Below, one piece after another: positions 26,525 through 35,588 of a stretch of DNA of 64,000 bases. The first letter of the stretch is position 1. Every line of letters begins with the position of its first letter. The DNA is from Nocardioides hwasunensis (GTDB taxonomy: Bacteria; Actinomycetota; Actinomycetes; Propionibacteriales; Nocardioidaceae). The position numbers and the translations under genes were made by a program. The notes under the pieces were generated by a model. It saw only the letters and a program-made list of their open reading frames with translations. It had not been told where the DNA came from and ran no database searches. The stretch lies in contig NZ_JACXYY010000006.1 of assembly GCF_014779665.1 (NCBI RefSeq), forward strand, positions 1 to 64,000, written 5' to 3'.

Positions 26525-29500
26525 ATGAGCTCCCCGACCACGCGCTACCGGCTCGTCAGCCCGGACCGCGAGGTCGTGGTGCCCGAGCTCGACGAGCACC
26601 AGCAGCGCGTCGTCGACCACGAGGGCGGCCCGCTGCTCGTGCTCGCCGGCCCCGGCACCGGCAAGACGACCACGCTGGTCGAGGCGATCGTCGACCGCAT
26701 CGAGCACCGTGGTGCCTCGCCCGACTCGGTGCTCGCACTCACCTTCTCCCGCAAGGCCGCCGAGCAGCTGCGTGACCGCGTCACCGCGCGCGTCGCCCGC
26801 ACGACGTCGGCCGCCGCGTGCTCGACGTTCCACTCCTTCGCCTACGCGCTGGTCCGGAAGTACGCACCCGCCGAGCTCTACGAAGGTGCCATCCGGTTGC
26901 TGTCCGCGCCGGAGGCCGACGTCGTGCTGCGCGAGCTGCTGCGCGACAACCCCGAGTCGGTCGTGTGGCCTGCCGCGCTGCGTCGCGCGGTCGGCACCCG
27001 CGGGTTCGTCCGTGAGGTGCAGGCGGTGCTCGCGCGGGCCAGGGAGAAGGGTCTCGACCCGGCCGGGCTGCGCAGCCTCGGCATCGAGCACGACCTGCCC
27101 GAGCTCGTCGCGGCCGGGCTCTTCCTCGAGCAATACCTGACGGTCCTCGACAACCTCGGCGCCACCGACTACTCCGACCTCATCCGCCGCGCGGTCATCG
27201 AGGCCGAGACGCACCGCGACGAGCTGCGGGCCCGCTACTCCCACGTCTTCGTCGACGAGTACCAGGACACCGACCCCGGCCAGGTGGCGCTGCTCAGGGC
27301 GATCGCCGGCGACGGCCGCGACCTGACGGTGGTCGGCGACCCGCACCAGTCGATCTACGGCTTCCGCGGTGCCGACGTGCGTGGCATCCTCGACTTCCCG
27401 GCCAGCTTCCCCACCGGCGCCGGGGCGCCGGCGCCGGTCGTGGTGCTGCGGCGCACCCGACGGTTCGGTCCCCGGATCCTGCTCGGGGCCGGTCGGGTGG
27501 CCAGCCGGCTGTCGTTGACCGGCAGCATCGACGCCGAGGCGCGCGCGGCCTTCCTGTCGCCCGAGGCCGTGCCCGGCCCGCAGGGCGAGGGCCGGATCGA
27601 GGTCGTCACCTACGACACCGAGCGCGCCGAGGCCGAGCGCCTCGCCGACCTGCTGCGTCGCGCACACCTCGAGGACGGCATCGAGTGGGACCGGATGGCG
27701 GTGCTGGTCAGGTCGGGGCGCACCAGCATCCCACCGCTGCGCCGGGCACTCGCCGCCGCGGGGGTGCCCGTCGAGGTCGCCTCCGACGACCTCGCGCTGG
27801 TGCACGACCCCGCCGTGGTGCCGCTGCTCGACGCGCTGCGCGCGGTGGTCAACCTCGACAACGACGATCCCGACTCGCCAGGCCACCTCGATCCCGGGCG
27901 CATCGAGTCGCTCCTGCTCTCGCCGCTCGGCGGCCTCGACGCCTCCGACCTGCGTGCGCTGGTGCGGCGCCTGCGCGGCCGCGAGAAGGAGCAGTCCGAC
28001 CCCGACGCCCGTCGCACCTCCCGTGAGCTGCTCCGGCTCGCCGTGGTCGAGGAGGGCTTCCTCGACGACCTCGAAGGACCGGACGTCGAGCGCGCCGTCT
28101 CCCTGGCCACCCTGCTGCACGACGGCGCCCGGATGCTCGCCGACAAGGACGGCGTCGAGGACGTCCTCTGGCACCTGTGGTCGAGCACCGGCTGGCCGCA
28201 GCGCCTGCGCCGCCAGGTCGATGTCGGCGGAGCCGGTGCCCGGCGGGCCCACCGCGACCTCGACGCGATCGTCGCGCTCTTCGAGCTCGCCGCCCGCGCG
28301 GTCGACCAGCGCGACCACGTCGGCGTCGCTGCGTTCTTCGCCAGCCTCGTCGAGCAGCAGCTGCCGGCCGACACCCTCGCCGAGCGCGGGGTGCGAGGGC
28401 AGTCGGTCCGACTGCTCACCGCCCACCGGTCCAAGGGGCTCGAGTGGGACCTCGTCGTCGTGGCCCACGTCCAGCAGGAGGGGTGGCCCGACCTGCGCCG
28501 CCGCACCACGCTGCTCGGTGCCGACCGGATCGGCGTCGACACCTCCGGCCTTCCCGACCTGGTGCCGCCGGTGACCTCGCGCGCGCTGCTGATGGAGGAG
28601 CGCCGCCTCTTCTACGTCGCCTGCACCCGCGCCCGGCGCCGCCTCGTGGTGACCGCGGTCGAGTCCCCCGACGACGACGGCGACCAGCCCTCTCGGTTCC
28701 TCGAGGAGCTCGGCGTGACGATCGAGCACCAGGACGGTCGCCCTCCTCGGCCGCTGTCGCTGGGCGGCCTGGTCGCCGAGCTGCGACGCCACGCGGCCGA
28801 CCCGTCGTCCACGCCGGCGTTGCGCGAGGCTGCCGCCCGACGTCTCGCGGCGCTGGCAGCGGAGGAGGTCGACGGTCGCCAGCTCGTGCCCAGCGCTGAC
28901 CCCGCCACGTGGTGGGGCACCCGCAGCGCCACCCGGTCCGTCGAGCCGATCCGCGACCCCGAGCGTCCGGTGCCGATCTCGGCCAGCATGCTCGACTCGA
29001 TCCTCGTCTGTCCGGCGCAGTGGTTCTTCGAGCGCGAGGCGGGCGGCGTCTCCGCGGTCCACCAGTCCGCCAACCTCGGCCAGGTCCTGCACGCGCTCGC
29101 GGAGCGCGTGGCGACCGGTGAGCTGCCGGCCGAGGTCGACCCGCTGATGGCCGAGGTCGAGGCGATCTGGGACCGGCTCGCCTTCCGCACGCCGTGGTCG
29201 CGCCAGCGCGAGCTCGCCCGGATCCGCAAGGCCGTGGGCCGCTTCGTCCGCTGGCACCTCGACAACCCGCGCGAGGTCCTCGGGGCCGAGCAGCGGTTCC
29301 AGAGCGTCGTCGACGTCGACGGCCGGCCGGTGATGCTCACCGGCTTCGCCGACCGGCTCGAGATCGACGACGCCGGCCGCGTCGTGGTCGTCGACTTCAA
29401 GAGCGCCCGCACCGCGCCGTCGGGCCCCTCGGTCGCCGGCAACCTCCAGCTCGCCCTCTACCAGTACGCCGTCGACGCCGGCGCCCTCGACGAGGTGGCC

Positions 29501-29758
29501 GGCCGTGCCGTCGGCTCGGGCGGCGCCGAGCTCGTGCAGCTCGGCATCGACGACGACTCGGCCGGCGCCAAGATCCAGGCCCAGCCGGCCCACTCCGCCG
29601 ACGGTCCGGAGCGCACCGTGCTGCGTGCCGGCCTGGCCCGCGCCGCCGAGCTGGTGCGTGCCGAGAACTTCCCGGCCACGGCCGGTCCGCACTGCCGCGA
29701 CTGCCCGTTCGTCGCCATCTGCCCGGCGAAGGGCGCAGGGAGCGTGACCGTCCAGTGA
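26525..29758 (+). CDS. adnA: AdnA-like UvrD-family helicase-nuclease subunit
   Basis: A 1077-residue large subunit of the actinobacterial AdnAB helicase-nuclease, which resects double-strand breaks. The Walker A is LVLAGPGTGKTTTLVEAI (about residues 37-54), followed by LTFSRKAAEQL and FHSFAYALVR, the Walker B VFVDEYQDTDPGQ, VGDPHQSIYGFRGADV, and the late motif RLLTAHRSKGLEWDLV. The C-terminal RecB-like nuclease shows VVVDFKSARTA, and the last residues contain CRDCPFVAICP, the Cys cluster of a Fe-S nuclease. Motif IV/V regions are more divergent (RRTRRFGPRI in place of NYRS). ATG 26525 follows GATGGGG; GTG 26519 is an alternative. It overlaps adnB by GTGA. Confidence 0.9.
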   Translation: MSSPTTRYRLVSPDREVVVPELDEHQQRVVDHEGGPLLVLAGPGTGKTTTLVEAIVDRIEHRGASPDSVLALTFSRKAAEQLRDRVTARVARTTSAAACSTFHSFAYALVRKYAPAELYEGAIRLLSAPEADVVLRELLRDNPESVVWPAALRRAVGTRGFVREVQAVLARAREKGLDPAGLRSLGIEHDLPELVAAGLFLEQYLTVLDNLGATDYSDLIRRAVIEAETHRDELRARYSHVFVDEYQDTDPGQVALLRAIAGDGRDLTVVGDPHQSIYGFRGADVRGILDFPASFPTGAGAPAPVVVLRRTRRFGPRILLGAGRVASRLSLTGSIDAEARAAFLSPEAVPGPQGEGRIEVVTYDTERAEAERLADLLRRAHLEDGIEWDRMAVLVRSGRTSIPPLRRALAAAGVPVEVASDDLALVHDPAVVPLLDALRAVVNLDNDDPDSPGHLDPGRIESLLLSPLGGLDASDLRALVRRLRGREKEQSDPDARRTSRELLRLAVVEEGFLDDLEGPDVERAVSLATLLHDGARMLADKDGVEDVLWHLWSSTGWPQRLRRQVDVGGAGARRAHRDLDAIVALFELAARAVDQRDHVGVAAFFASLVEQQLPADTLAERGVRGQSVRLLTAHRSKGLEWDLVVVAHVQQEGWPDLRRRTTLLGADRIGVDTSGLPDLVPPVTSRALLMEERRLFYVACTRARRRLVVTAVESPDDDGDQPSRFLEELGVTIEHQDGRPPRPLSLGGLVAELRRHAADPSSTPALREAAARRLAALAAEEVDGRQLVPSADPATWWGTRSATRSVEPIRDPERPVPISASMLDSILVCPAQWFFEREAGGVSAVHQSANLGQVLHALAERVATGELPAEVDPLMAEVEAIWDRLAFRTPWSRQRELARIRKAVGRFVRWHLDNPREVLGAEQRFQSVVDVDGRPVMLTGFADRLEIDDAGRVVVVDFKSARTAPSGPSVAGNLQLALYQYAVDAGALDEVAGRAVGSGGAELVQLGIDDDSAGAKIQAQPAHSADGPERTVLRAGLARAAELVRAENFPATAGPHCRDCPFVAICPAKGAGSVTVQ

Positions 29759-32700
29759 CCGAGGAGACCCTCGCCGACCGACCCGAGCCGTCCTTCCAGC
29801 CGGTCCGGCTCGAGACCCCTGCGGACCTCCAGGCGCTGATGGGTGCCCGGCACGCCGCGAGCGACGAGCAGTGGGCCGCCATCACCGCACCGCTGCGACC
29901 GACGGTCGTCGTGGCGGGCGCCGGCAGCGGCAAGACCACCCTCATGGCGCAGCGCGTCGTGTGGCTGGTCGCCACCGGACGGGTGCGCCCGGAGGAGGTG
30001 CTCGGTCTGACCTTCACCACCAAGGCGGCAGCCGAGCTGCGCCACCGCGTCACCTCGGCTCTCGGGGCCGCCGGCCTGCTCGACCGCTCGGTGGTCGCCG
30101 AGGGGGAGGACGTCCTCGAGCCCACCGTCGCGACCTACCACGCCTATGCCGCCAACCTGCTCACCGACCACGGCCTCCGGATCGGCCACGAGCCCGACAC
30201 CCGGGTGGTCTCCGACGCCTCGCGCTACCAGCTCGGCTCTCGCGTCATCGAGCGCTTCACCGGCCACATCGAGCTGCTGACCGATCACCCCGCCACCGCC
30301 ATCCAGAACCTCCTCGCCCTCGACGGCGCGATGAGCGAGCACCTCGTCGGCGCCGACGACGTACGCCGGGTGGACGAGGAGGCGCGCCGCGGGTTCGTCC
30401 GCGCGCTCGAGGAGGAACAGGCCGGCAAGGCGCGCAAGACCTACCTCGACCCGCCGGCCAAGGCGATCAACGCCATCGACCGACGAGCCGAGCTGCTGCA
30501 GCTGGTCCAGGGCTACCGTCGGCTCAAGGCCGACCTGGGCCTGATGGACTTCGGCGACCAGATCGCTCTCGCCGCCCGGCTCGTCGACGACCAGCCCGAG
30601 GTGGGGGAGCTCGAGCGGGCACGCTTCAAGGTCGTGCTCCTGGACGAGTACCAGGACACGTCCGTCGCGCAGGCCACGATGCTGGCGCGGCTGTTCTCCG
30701 GCCCGGACGACGACCACGGCCTCGGACACCCGGTGATGGCGGTCGGCGACCCCAACCAGGCGATCTACGGCTGGCGTGGCGCGTCGGTGTCCAACATCCT
30801 CAACTTCGCCGACACCTTCCCGGCCGCCGACGGCGAGCCCGGCCGGCTCCCGCTCACGGTCAACCGCCGCTCCGACCGGCGCATCCTCGACGTCGCCAAC
30901 CGCCTCGCCGAGCCGTTGCTCGCCGCCTACGGCGACAAGGTGGCCCGCCTCCGGGCAGCCGAGGTCGCCGGCGACGGGCAGGTCGAGACGCACGTCTTCG
31001 AGCGCGCGACCGACGAGCTCGGCTGGCTCGCCGAGGAGGTCCGAGGCGTCCACGAGGCCGGCACCAGCTGGTCCGACATCGGCGTCCTGAGCCGCGACAA
31101 CGCCCAGGGCGAGGAGGTCTACGACACCCTCACCTCCGCGGGCATCCCGGTCGAGATCGTCGGGCTGTCCGGTCTGATCCGGCTGCCCGAGGTCGCCGAG
31201 GTCGTCGCCACGCTGACGCTCCTGCACGACGTCACCGCCAACTCCTCGATGCTGACCCTCCTCACGGGACCGCGCTGGGCGATCGGGCCACGCGACCTCC
31301 GACTGCTCGCGCAGCGCGCCGCGGAGATCGCCGGGGTCCGCGGCCGCAAGGAGGTCGCGACGGTCGCTGACCAGCTCCTGCAGATCGCCGACGGCGTCGA
31401 CGCCTCCGAGCTCCCTGCGTTGAGCGACGCGGTCGAGTCGCCGGGCGAGGCGGCGTACTCGCCGGAGGCGCTCGACCGGTTCGGGCTGCTGGCCGCCGAG
31501 CTGCGTCGCCTCCGCGCACACGTCGGCGACCCGCTCCTCGACGTGGTCCGCCGCATCATCGACACCACCGGCGTCGACGTCGAGCTCGCCTCGGCGACCT
31601 CACCGGCCGCGCCCGCGCGCCGCGACAACCTCGACCTGTTCGTCAAGGCCGTCGCGGAGTTCCAGTCCGTCGACGGTGACGTGACCCTGCCCGCGCTGCT
31701 CGCCTACCTCACGGCCGAGGACGACCAGGGCAACGGGCTCGACGTGGCCACCCCCACGGCCGCCGACTCGGTGAAGCTGCTGACCGTCCACCGCGCGAAG
31801 GGTCTGGAGTGGTCGTCGGTCTTCTGCGTCGGCGTGGGGGAGACCCGCTTCCCGAGCAACCGCTCACGCACGCTGTGGACGTCCTCACCCGCCGTGCTGC
31901 CGGCGCCGCTGCGCGGCGATCGCGCCGACCAGCCGCAGCTCCTCGGTCACGACAAGGCCGCGCTGGACGCCTATCGCGCGGAGACCAAGGCCCACGACGC
32001 CGAGGAGGAGCTGCGCCTCGGCTACGTCGCCTTCACCCGCGCCGCCCACCACCTCGCCGTGACGTCGTACGTCTGGGGGCAGCGGTCCACGCCGTTCGGT
32101 CCCTCGACCTACCAGGCCGTCGTGCGCGACCAGCTCGAGGAGTGGGGCGAGCCGGTCGAGCACTGGATCGAGAAGCCGGCGCCGAAGTCACCCAACCCCA
32201 ACGACGAGGTCGACCCCTCGCGACCGTGGCCCGTGCCCGGACCGGGGGAGGAGGCCGCTCGCCGGCTGGCGGCCGCCGAGCTGGTCCGCACCGTCGACCG
32301 CACGGCACCCGACGAGGGGCTCGACATGGTCGAGGCCGCCCGGGTCGCGGAGTGGGACGAGGACCTGGCCCAGCTGATCTCCGAGGCCCGCGCCGAGCGC
32401 GCCACCACGATCGACCTCCCGCTGCCGAGCAGCCTCTCAGCGACGTCGGTGGCCCGGCTGCGCGACGACCCGGACGCGTTCGCCCACGACCTCGCCCGGC
32501 CGATGCCGCGCCCGCCCGCCCCGGCAGCGCGCTTCGGGACGGCGTTCCACGCGTGGGTCGAGGAGCGGTTCGGCCAGCAGGCGCTGATCGAGCCCGACGA
32601 GCTCCCGGGCCGCGCCGACGCCGGCATCGACGACGACGCGGACCTGGGCGAGGTGGTCAAGCGCTTCGAGGACGGCCCCTTCGGCGACCGAGCGCCGCAC

Positions 32701-33000
32701 GCCGTCGAGGCGCCCTTCGCGCTCGTCCTCGCCGGACAGGTGGTCCGTGGTCGCATCGACGCCGTCTACGCCGAGCCCGCCGGCTCCGCGGCGGACTTCC
32801 TCGTCGTCGACTGGAAGACGGGGCGCCAGGAGCTCGCCGACCCCCTCCAGCTCGCCCTCTACCGCCTTGCCTGGTCCGAGCTCACCGGCACGCCCCTCGA
32901 CCGGGTCCGGGCGGCGTTCCACTACGTCCGCTCGGGCCGCACCGTCGAGCCGGCCGACCTCCCCGACCGCGACCAGCTCGAGCAGCTCCTCGACCTCTGA
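29755..33000 (+). CDS. adnB: AdnB-like UvrD-family helicase-nuclease subunit
   Basis: The 1081-residue partner of AdnA. It is a full SF1A helicase: VVVAGAGSGKTTLMAQRVVW (Walker A), LTFTTKAAAELRHRV, VVLLDEYQDTSVAQATML (Walker B), VGDPNQAIYGWRGASVSNIL, LTVNRRSDRRI and LLTVHRAKGLEWSSVFCVGV. A C-terminal PD-(D/E)XK nuclease follows: FLVVDWKTGRQELADPLQLA with an FGTAFHAWVE motif upstream. All motor motifs look intact, so this is probably the main motor subunit as in Mycobacterium. The GTG start overlaps the adnA stop. Confidence 0.9.
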   Translation: MTEETLADRPEPSFQPVRLETPADLQALMGARHAASDEQWAAITAPLRPTVVVAGAGSGKTTLMAQRVVWLVATGRVRPEEVLGLTFTTKAAAELRHRVTSALGAAGLLDRSVVAEGEDVLEPTVATYHAYAANLLTDHGLRIGHEPDTRVVSDASRYQLGSRVIERFTGHIELLTDHPATAIQNLLALDGAMSEHLVGADDVRRVDEEARRGFVRALEEEQAGKARKTYLDPPAKAINAIDRRAELLQLVQGYRRLKADLGLMDFGDQIALAARLVDDQPEVGELERARFKVVLLDEYQDTSVAQATMLARLFSGPDDDHGLGHPVMAVGDPNQAIYGWRGASVSNILNFADTFPAADGEPGRLPLTVNRRSDRRILDVANRLAEPLLAAYGDKVARLRAAEVAGDGQVETHVFERATDELGWLAEEVRGVHEAGTSWSDIGVLSRDNAQGEEVYDTLTSAGIPVEIVGLSGLIRLPEVAEVVATLTLLHDVTANSSMLTLLTGPRWAIGPRDLRLLAQRAAEIAGVRGRKEVATVADQLLQIADGVDASELPALSDAVESPGEAAYSPEALDRFGLLAAELRRLRAHVGDPLLDVVRRIIDTTGVDVELASATSPAAPARRDNLDLFVKAVAEFQSVDGDVTLPALLAYLTAEDDQGNGLDVATPTAADSVKLLTVHRAKGLEWSSVFCVGVGETRFPSNRSRTLWTSSPAVLPAPLRGDRADQPQLLGHDKAALDAYRAETKAHDAEEELRLGYVAFTRAAHHLAVTSYVWGQRSTPFGPSTYQAVVRDQLEEWGEPVEHWIEKPAPKSPNPNDEVDPSRPWPVPGPGEEAARRLAAAELVRTVDRTAPDEGLDMVEAARVAEWDEDLAQLISEARAERATTIDLPLPSSLSATSVARLRDDPDAFAHDLARPMPRPPAPAARFGTAFHAWVEERFGQQALIEPDELPGRADAGIDDDADLGEVVKRFEDGPFGDRAPHAVEAPFALVLAGQVVRGRIDAVYAEPAGSAADFLVVDWKTGRQELADPLQLALYRLAWSELTGTPLDRVRAAFHYVRSGRTVEPADLPDRDQLEQLLDL

Positions 33001-33038
33001 CGCCCGGCGGTGCGCCCACATGTTGATTGCGACGTGCG

Positions 33039-33180
33039 CGTGGGCGGTGGTTCACCCACATGCGGGAGCGCAGGCGTGTGGGTCGGCCACCACCCGCGGC
33101 GCGTCGTACGCCTACACGCGCAGCAGCGGTGCCCAGGCCACATCTGAGGCGCACGGAAGGTGGGTGAACCACCGCCCACG
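33039..33180. repeat. Perfect 21-bp inverted repeat with 100-bp spacer
   Basis: The left arm (33039-33059) begins CGTGGGCGGTGGTTCACCCA and the right arm (33160-33180) contains TGGGTGAACCACCGCCCACG, exactly complementary over 21 bp. The spacer contains a further CCACAT...GTGTGGG pairing. The layout resembles a short MITE-like element, but no clear target duplication or coding content is seen. Confidence 0.7.
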
Positions 33181-33181
33181 T

Positions 33182-33374
33182 CACTCACCGCTCGGCGGAC
33201 CAGCGGTGAGTGGGACATCTTTCGAGCGCCGATTTCCTGCGTCACTCACCGCTCGGCGGAACAGCGGTGAGTGAGACATCTTCCGGGCGGACAAAACCTG
33301 CGTCACTCACCGCTCGGCGGACCAGCGGTGAGTGAGACATCTTCCGGGCGGACAAAACCTGCGCCACTCACCGC
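33182..33374. repeat. 61-bp tandem repeat, three hairpin units plus a partial fourth
   Basis: Each unit carries CACTCACCGCT, nine loop bases (CGGCGGACC) and AGCGGTGAGTG, an 11-bp perfect stem. Left arms start at 33182, 33243 and 33304, and a lone degenerate left arm starts at 33365: an exact 61-bp period. Inter-hairpin sequence (GACATCTTCCGGGCGGACAA, then AACCTGCGT) is nearly identical in units 2 and 3 and diverged in unit 1. This indicates recent local duplication of a hairpin terminator- or REP-like unit. Confidence 0.85.
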
Positions 33375-33389
33375 CCGACGACGAGGGTG

Positions 33390-34100
33390 TCAGGCGAGAG
33401 CGGCGGTGAGCGCGATCTCGATCATCTCGCCGAAGGTCTGCTCGCGCTCCTGCGAGGTCGTCTCCTCACCGGTCACGACGTGGTCGGAGACCGTGCAGAT
33501 CGTCAGCGCGCGCCGCCCGTGCTTGGCGGCGAGGGTGTAGAGCCCGCTGGCCTCCATCTCGACGGCGAGGACGCCGTACTTCACCATCTCGCCCAGCAGC
33601 TCGGGGCGGGAGGCGTAGAACGAGTCGCTGGAGAAGATCAGGCCGACGTGGAAGGGCGAGCCGCCCTCGCGCGCCTCGGCTGCCTCGACGGCGCCACGGA
33701 GCAGCCCGAAGTCGGCGACCGGGGCGTAGTCGAGGCCGTGGAAGGTGATCCGGTTCATCGAGGAGTCGGTGCAGGCGCCGGAGGCGATGATGATGTCGCG
33801 CACGCCCACGTCCTCGGTGACCGCGCCGCACGAGCCGACGCGCACGATCGACTGCACGTCGTAGTCGGTGAAGAGCTCGTGGACGTAGATCGCCATCGAG
33901 GGCTGCCCCATGCCCGAGCCCTGCACGGAGACGGGTTGCCCGCGCCACGTGCCGGTGAAGCCGTACATCCCGCGCACCTCGCTGTAGCAGCGCGCGTCGT
34001 CGAGGAAGTTGTCCGCGATCCACTTCGCACGCAGCGGGTCGCCGGGCAGGAGGACGGTGGGGGCGATGTCGCCGGACTCGGCGCCGATGTGCGTGCTCAC
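33390..34100 (-). CDS. deoD: DeoD-type purine-nucleoside phosphorylase
   Basis: A 236-residue hexameric-type nucleoside phosphorylase that cleaves purine (deoxy)nucleosides with phosphate. Conserved motifs are VLLPGDPLRAKWIADNFLD (phosphate-binding), VSVQGSGMGQPSMAIYVHEL, VRVGSCGAV, and the ribose/base-binding GVLAVEMEASGLYTLAAKHG with the conserved MExxxL, then TVSDHVVTGE. Length matches E. coli DeoD. It is convergent with adnB across the repeat region and divergent from nudC with a 53-nt gap. Confidence 0.95.
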   Translation of the reverse strand: MSTHIGAESGDIAPTVLLPGDPLRAKWIADNFLDDARCYSEVRGMYGFTGTWRGQPVSVQGSGMGQPSMAIYVHELFTDYDVQSIVRVGSCGAVTEDVGVRDIIIASGACTDSSMNRITFHGLDYAPVADFGLLRGAVEAAEAREGGSPFHVGLIFSSDSFYASRPELLGEMVKYGVLAVEMEASGLYTLAAKHGRRALTICTVSDHVVTGEETTSQEREQTFGEMIEIALTAALA

Positions 34101-34153
34101 CGCGCCAGCCTAGGGCCCGCCCGCAGCGGTGACGCCACCACTAGCCTGACCTG

Positions 34154-35077
34154 GTGACCTCCGAACGTCCCCTCCCGCACGTCGCCCTGTCCGACCACGC
34201 GCACAACCGCCTGGGCCTGCGTCGCACCGACGCCGACTGGCTCGACGAGCGGATGGCGGACGAGGCGACCCGGGTCCTGGTGGTCGCCGGCAACCGGCTC
34301 CGGCCACGGAACGGCGCGGTCGAGTGGGTCACTCCTGCTGCGGCCCCGGACGGCACCGTGGTCCTGCTCGGTGACGCCGACGGTGTCGTGCACCTCGCGG
34401 TGATCGTGGCGCCCGAGGAAGCGCCGGGCGAGCCGGACGAGTGGGTGCCGCTCCGCTCGGTGCTGACCGTCGTGGCCGACCACGCGGCCGACCAGGCGCC
34501 GCTCCTCATGCACGCCGTCGGGCTGGCCGAGTGGCACCACGCGACGAAGTTCTGTCCCCGCTGCGGCGGCACGCTGGTGAGCCGCTCTGCCGGGCACGAG
34601 CTGCGCTGCACCCAGTGCGACCGGGCACAGTTCCCGCGCACCGACCCGGCGGTGATCATGGCGATCACGCACGGCGAGGGCGACGACGAGGCGATCCTGC
34701 TCGGTCGCAACGCAGCATGGCCGGAGGGTCGCTGGTCGACGCTCGCCGGGTTCTGCGAGCCGGGGGAGACCCTGGAGGACTCCGTACGACGTGAGGTCGA
34801 CGAGGAGGTCGGCGTGCGGGTGGGAGAGGTGTCCTACTTCGGCAGCCAGCCCTGGCCGCTGCCCGCGAGCCTGATGCTCGGCTTCACCGGCAAGGCCATC
34901 AGCACCGAGATCGACGTCGACGGTGCCGAGATCGCCGAGGCCCGCTGGTGGACGCGGACCGAGTTCGAGGCGGCCGGCCGGTCGGGCGAGCTCGTCGTCC
35001 CGCGCGGCATCTCGATCTCGTCGTCGCTCATCGAGACGTGGTTCGGTCGCCCGCTCGACGGTCCCGGCTGGGACTGA
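34154..35077 (+). CDS. nudC: NADH/NAD+ diphosphatase (NudC-like NUDIX hydrolase)
   Basis: A 307-residue enzyme that hydrolyses NADH/NAD+ to NMN(H) + AMP and can remove NAD caps from RNA in the family. It has the NudC four-Cys zinc ribbon (FCPRCGGTLVS ... LRCTQC, about residues 135-157), the Nudix box GFCEPGETLEDSVRREVDEE (about 200-219) and the NudC-specific SQPWPLPASLMLGF motif after it. The N-terminal beta-rich domain is also present. GTG 34154 gives the family's usual length. In M. tuberculosis the homologue lies next to the same repair genes. Confidence 0.93.
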   Translation: MTSERPLPHVALSDHAHNRLGLRRTDADWLDERMADEATRVLVVAGNRLRPRNGAVEWVTPAAAPDGTVVLLGDADGVVHLAVIVAPEEAPGEPDEWVPLRSVLTVVADHAADQAPLLMHAVGLAEWHHATKFCPRCGGTLVSRSAGHELRCTQCDRAQFPRTDPAVIMAITHGEGDDEAILLGRNAAWPEGRWSTLAGFCEPGETLEDSVRREVDEEVGVRVGEVSYFGSQPWPLPASLMLGFTGKAISTEIDVDGAEIAEARWWTRTEFEAAGRSGELVVPRGISISSSLIETWFGRPLDGPGWD

Positions 35078-35083
35078 GCCTGC

Positions 35084-35545
35084 TCAGTCGCAGTTGTCGC
35101 AGATGCCGGTCGCGGGAACGGCGATGAAGCAGCGGGGGCACAGGGTGACCGGCCGGTCGGTGGCAGCCACGCGCGTCGGACGCGGTGTGCCGGTGTTGCG
35201 GGCCGGCGATCGCGAGCCCGACGACGTACGCGGCGTGCGGGCGCGGGTGCCCGGCACCCGCTCGCTGGGCGGGGAGTCGTCACGGACCTGGAAGCCGAGC
35301 CGGACCAGTGCCTTGCTGGCGCCGGCGCCACCTCCGGGGATGTCGGCGGGCGTCAGCGTGCGACCGGTCGCCAGCCCGTGGGCGATGCCCATGATCGCTG
35401 CGGCGTCGTACTCGCGGCCCCCGTGCAGGAGCACGTGCGTCGAGACGCCGCCGCGGACCAGCATGTAGTTGGCGCCGCCCGCCTTGTCCCACGTCTCGAT
35501 CGCGGTGAGGACGTGGGGACGGTCGATCGAGTTCAGCAGTGACAC
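35084..35545 (-). CDS. Small protein with ScoMcrA-type N-terminal head domain and zinc ribbon
   Basis: A 153-residue protein. Residues 5-90 (RPHVLTAIETWDKAGGANYM ... HGGREYDAAAIMGIAHGLAT ... LVRLGFQVRDD) resemble the N-terminal 'head' domain of ScoMcrA-type modification-dependent nucleases. Here the nuclease part is missing. Instead a basic, Ser/Pro/Thr-rich linker (about 92-132) leads to a C-terminal zinc ribbon (LCPRCFIAVPATGICDNCD). A nucleic-acid-associated role is plausible. The family call is by eye and tentative. Confidence 0.6.
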   Translation of the reverse strand: MSLLNSIDRPHVLTAIETWDKAGGANYMLVRGGVSTHVLLHGGREYDAAAIMGIAHGLATGRTLTPADIPGGGAGASKALVRLGFQVRDDSPPSERVPGTRARTPRTSSGSRSPARNTGTPRPTRVAATDRPVTLCPRCFIAVPATGICDNCD

Positions 35546-35588
35546 GACGTCAGGCTAACCCCGGTGGCCGGCGGGTCCACGGGCAGCC

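Larger units (their letters stand above)
33001..33389. other. 389-bp intergenic region between convergent genes, rich in inverted repeats
   Basis: No gene is credible here. It contains a long perfect inverted repeat (33039-33059 with 33160-33180) and, immediately after, a 61-bp tandem repeat of hairpins (33182-33374). Both adjacent genes end into it, so it may serve as a bidirectional terminator or RNA-protecting barrier. Confidence 0.7.

Noticed and set aside
26054..29692. A 1212-residue minus-strand open frame over adnA
   Set aside because: The composition is that of reversed high-GC coding sequence, no domain is recognisable, and the plus-strand helicase motifs are intact throughout.
33182..33374. 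Possible CRISPR array
   Set aside because: Units repeat over their whole 61-bp length, with no unique spacers and no cas genes. They are tandem hairpins.
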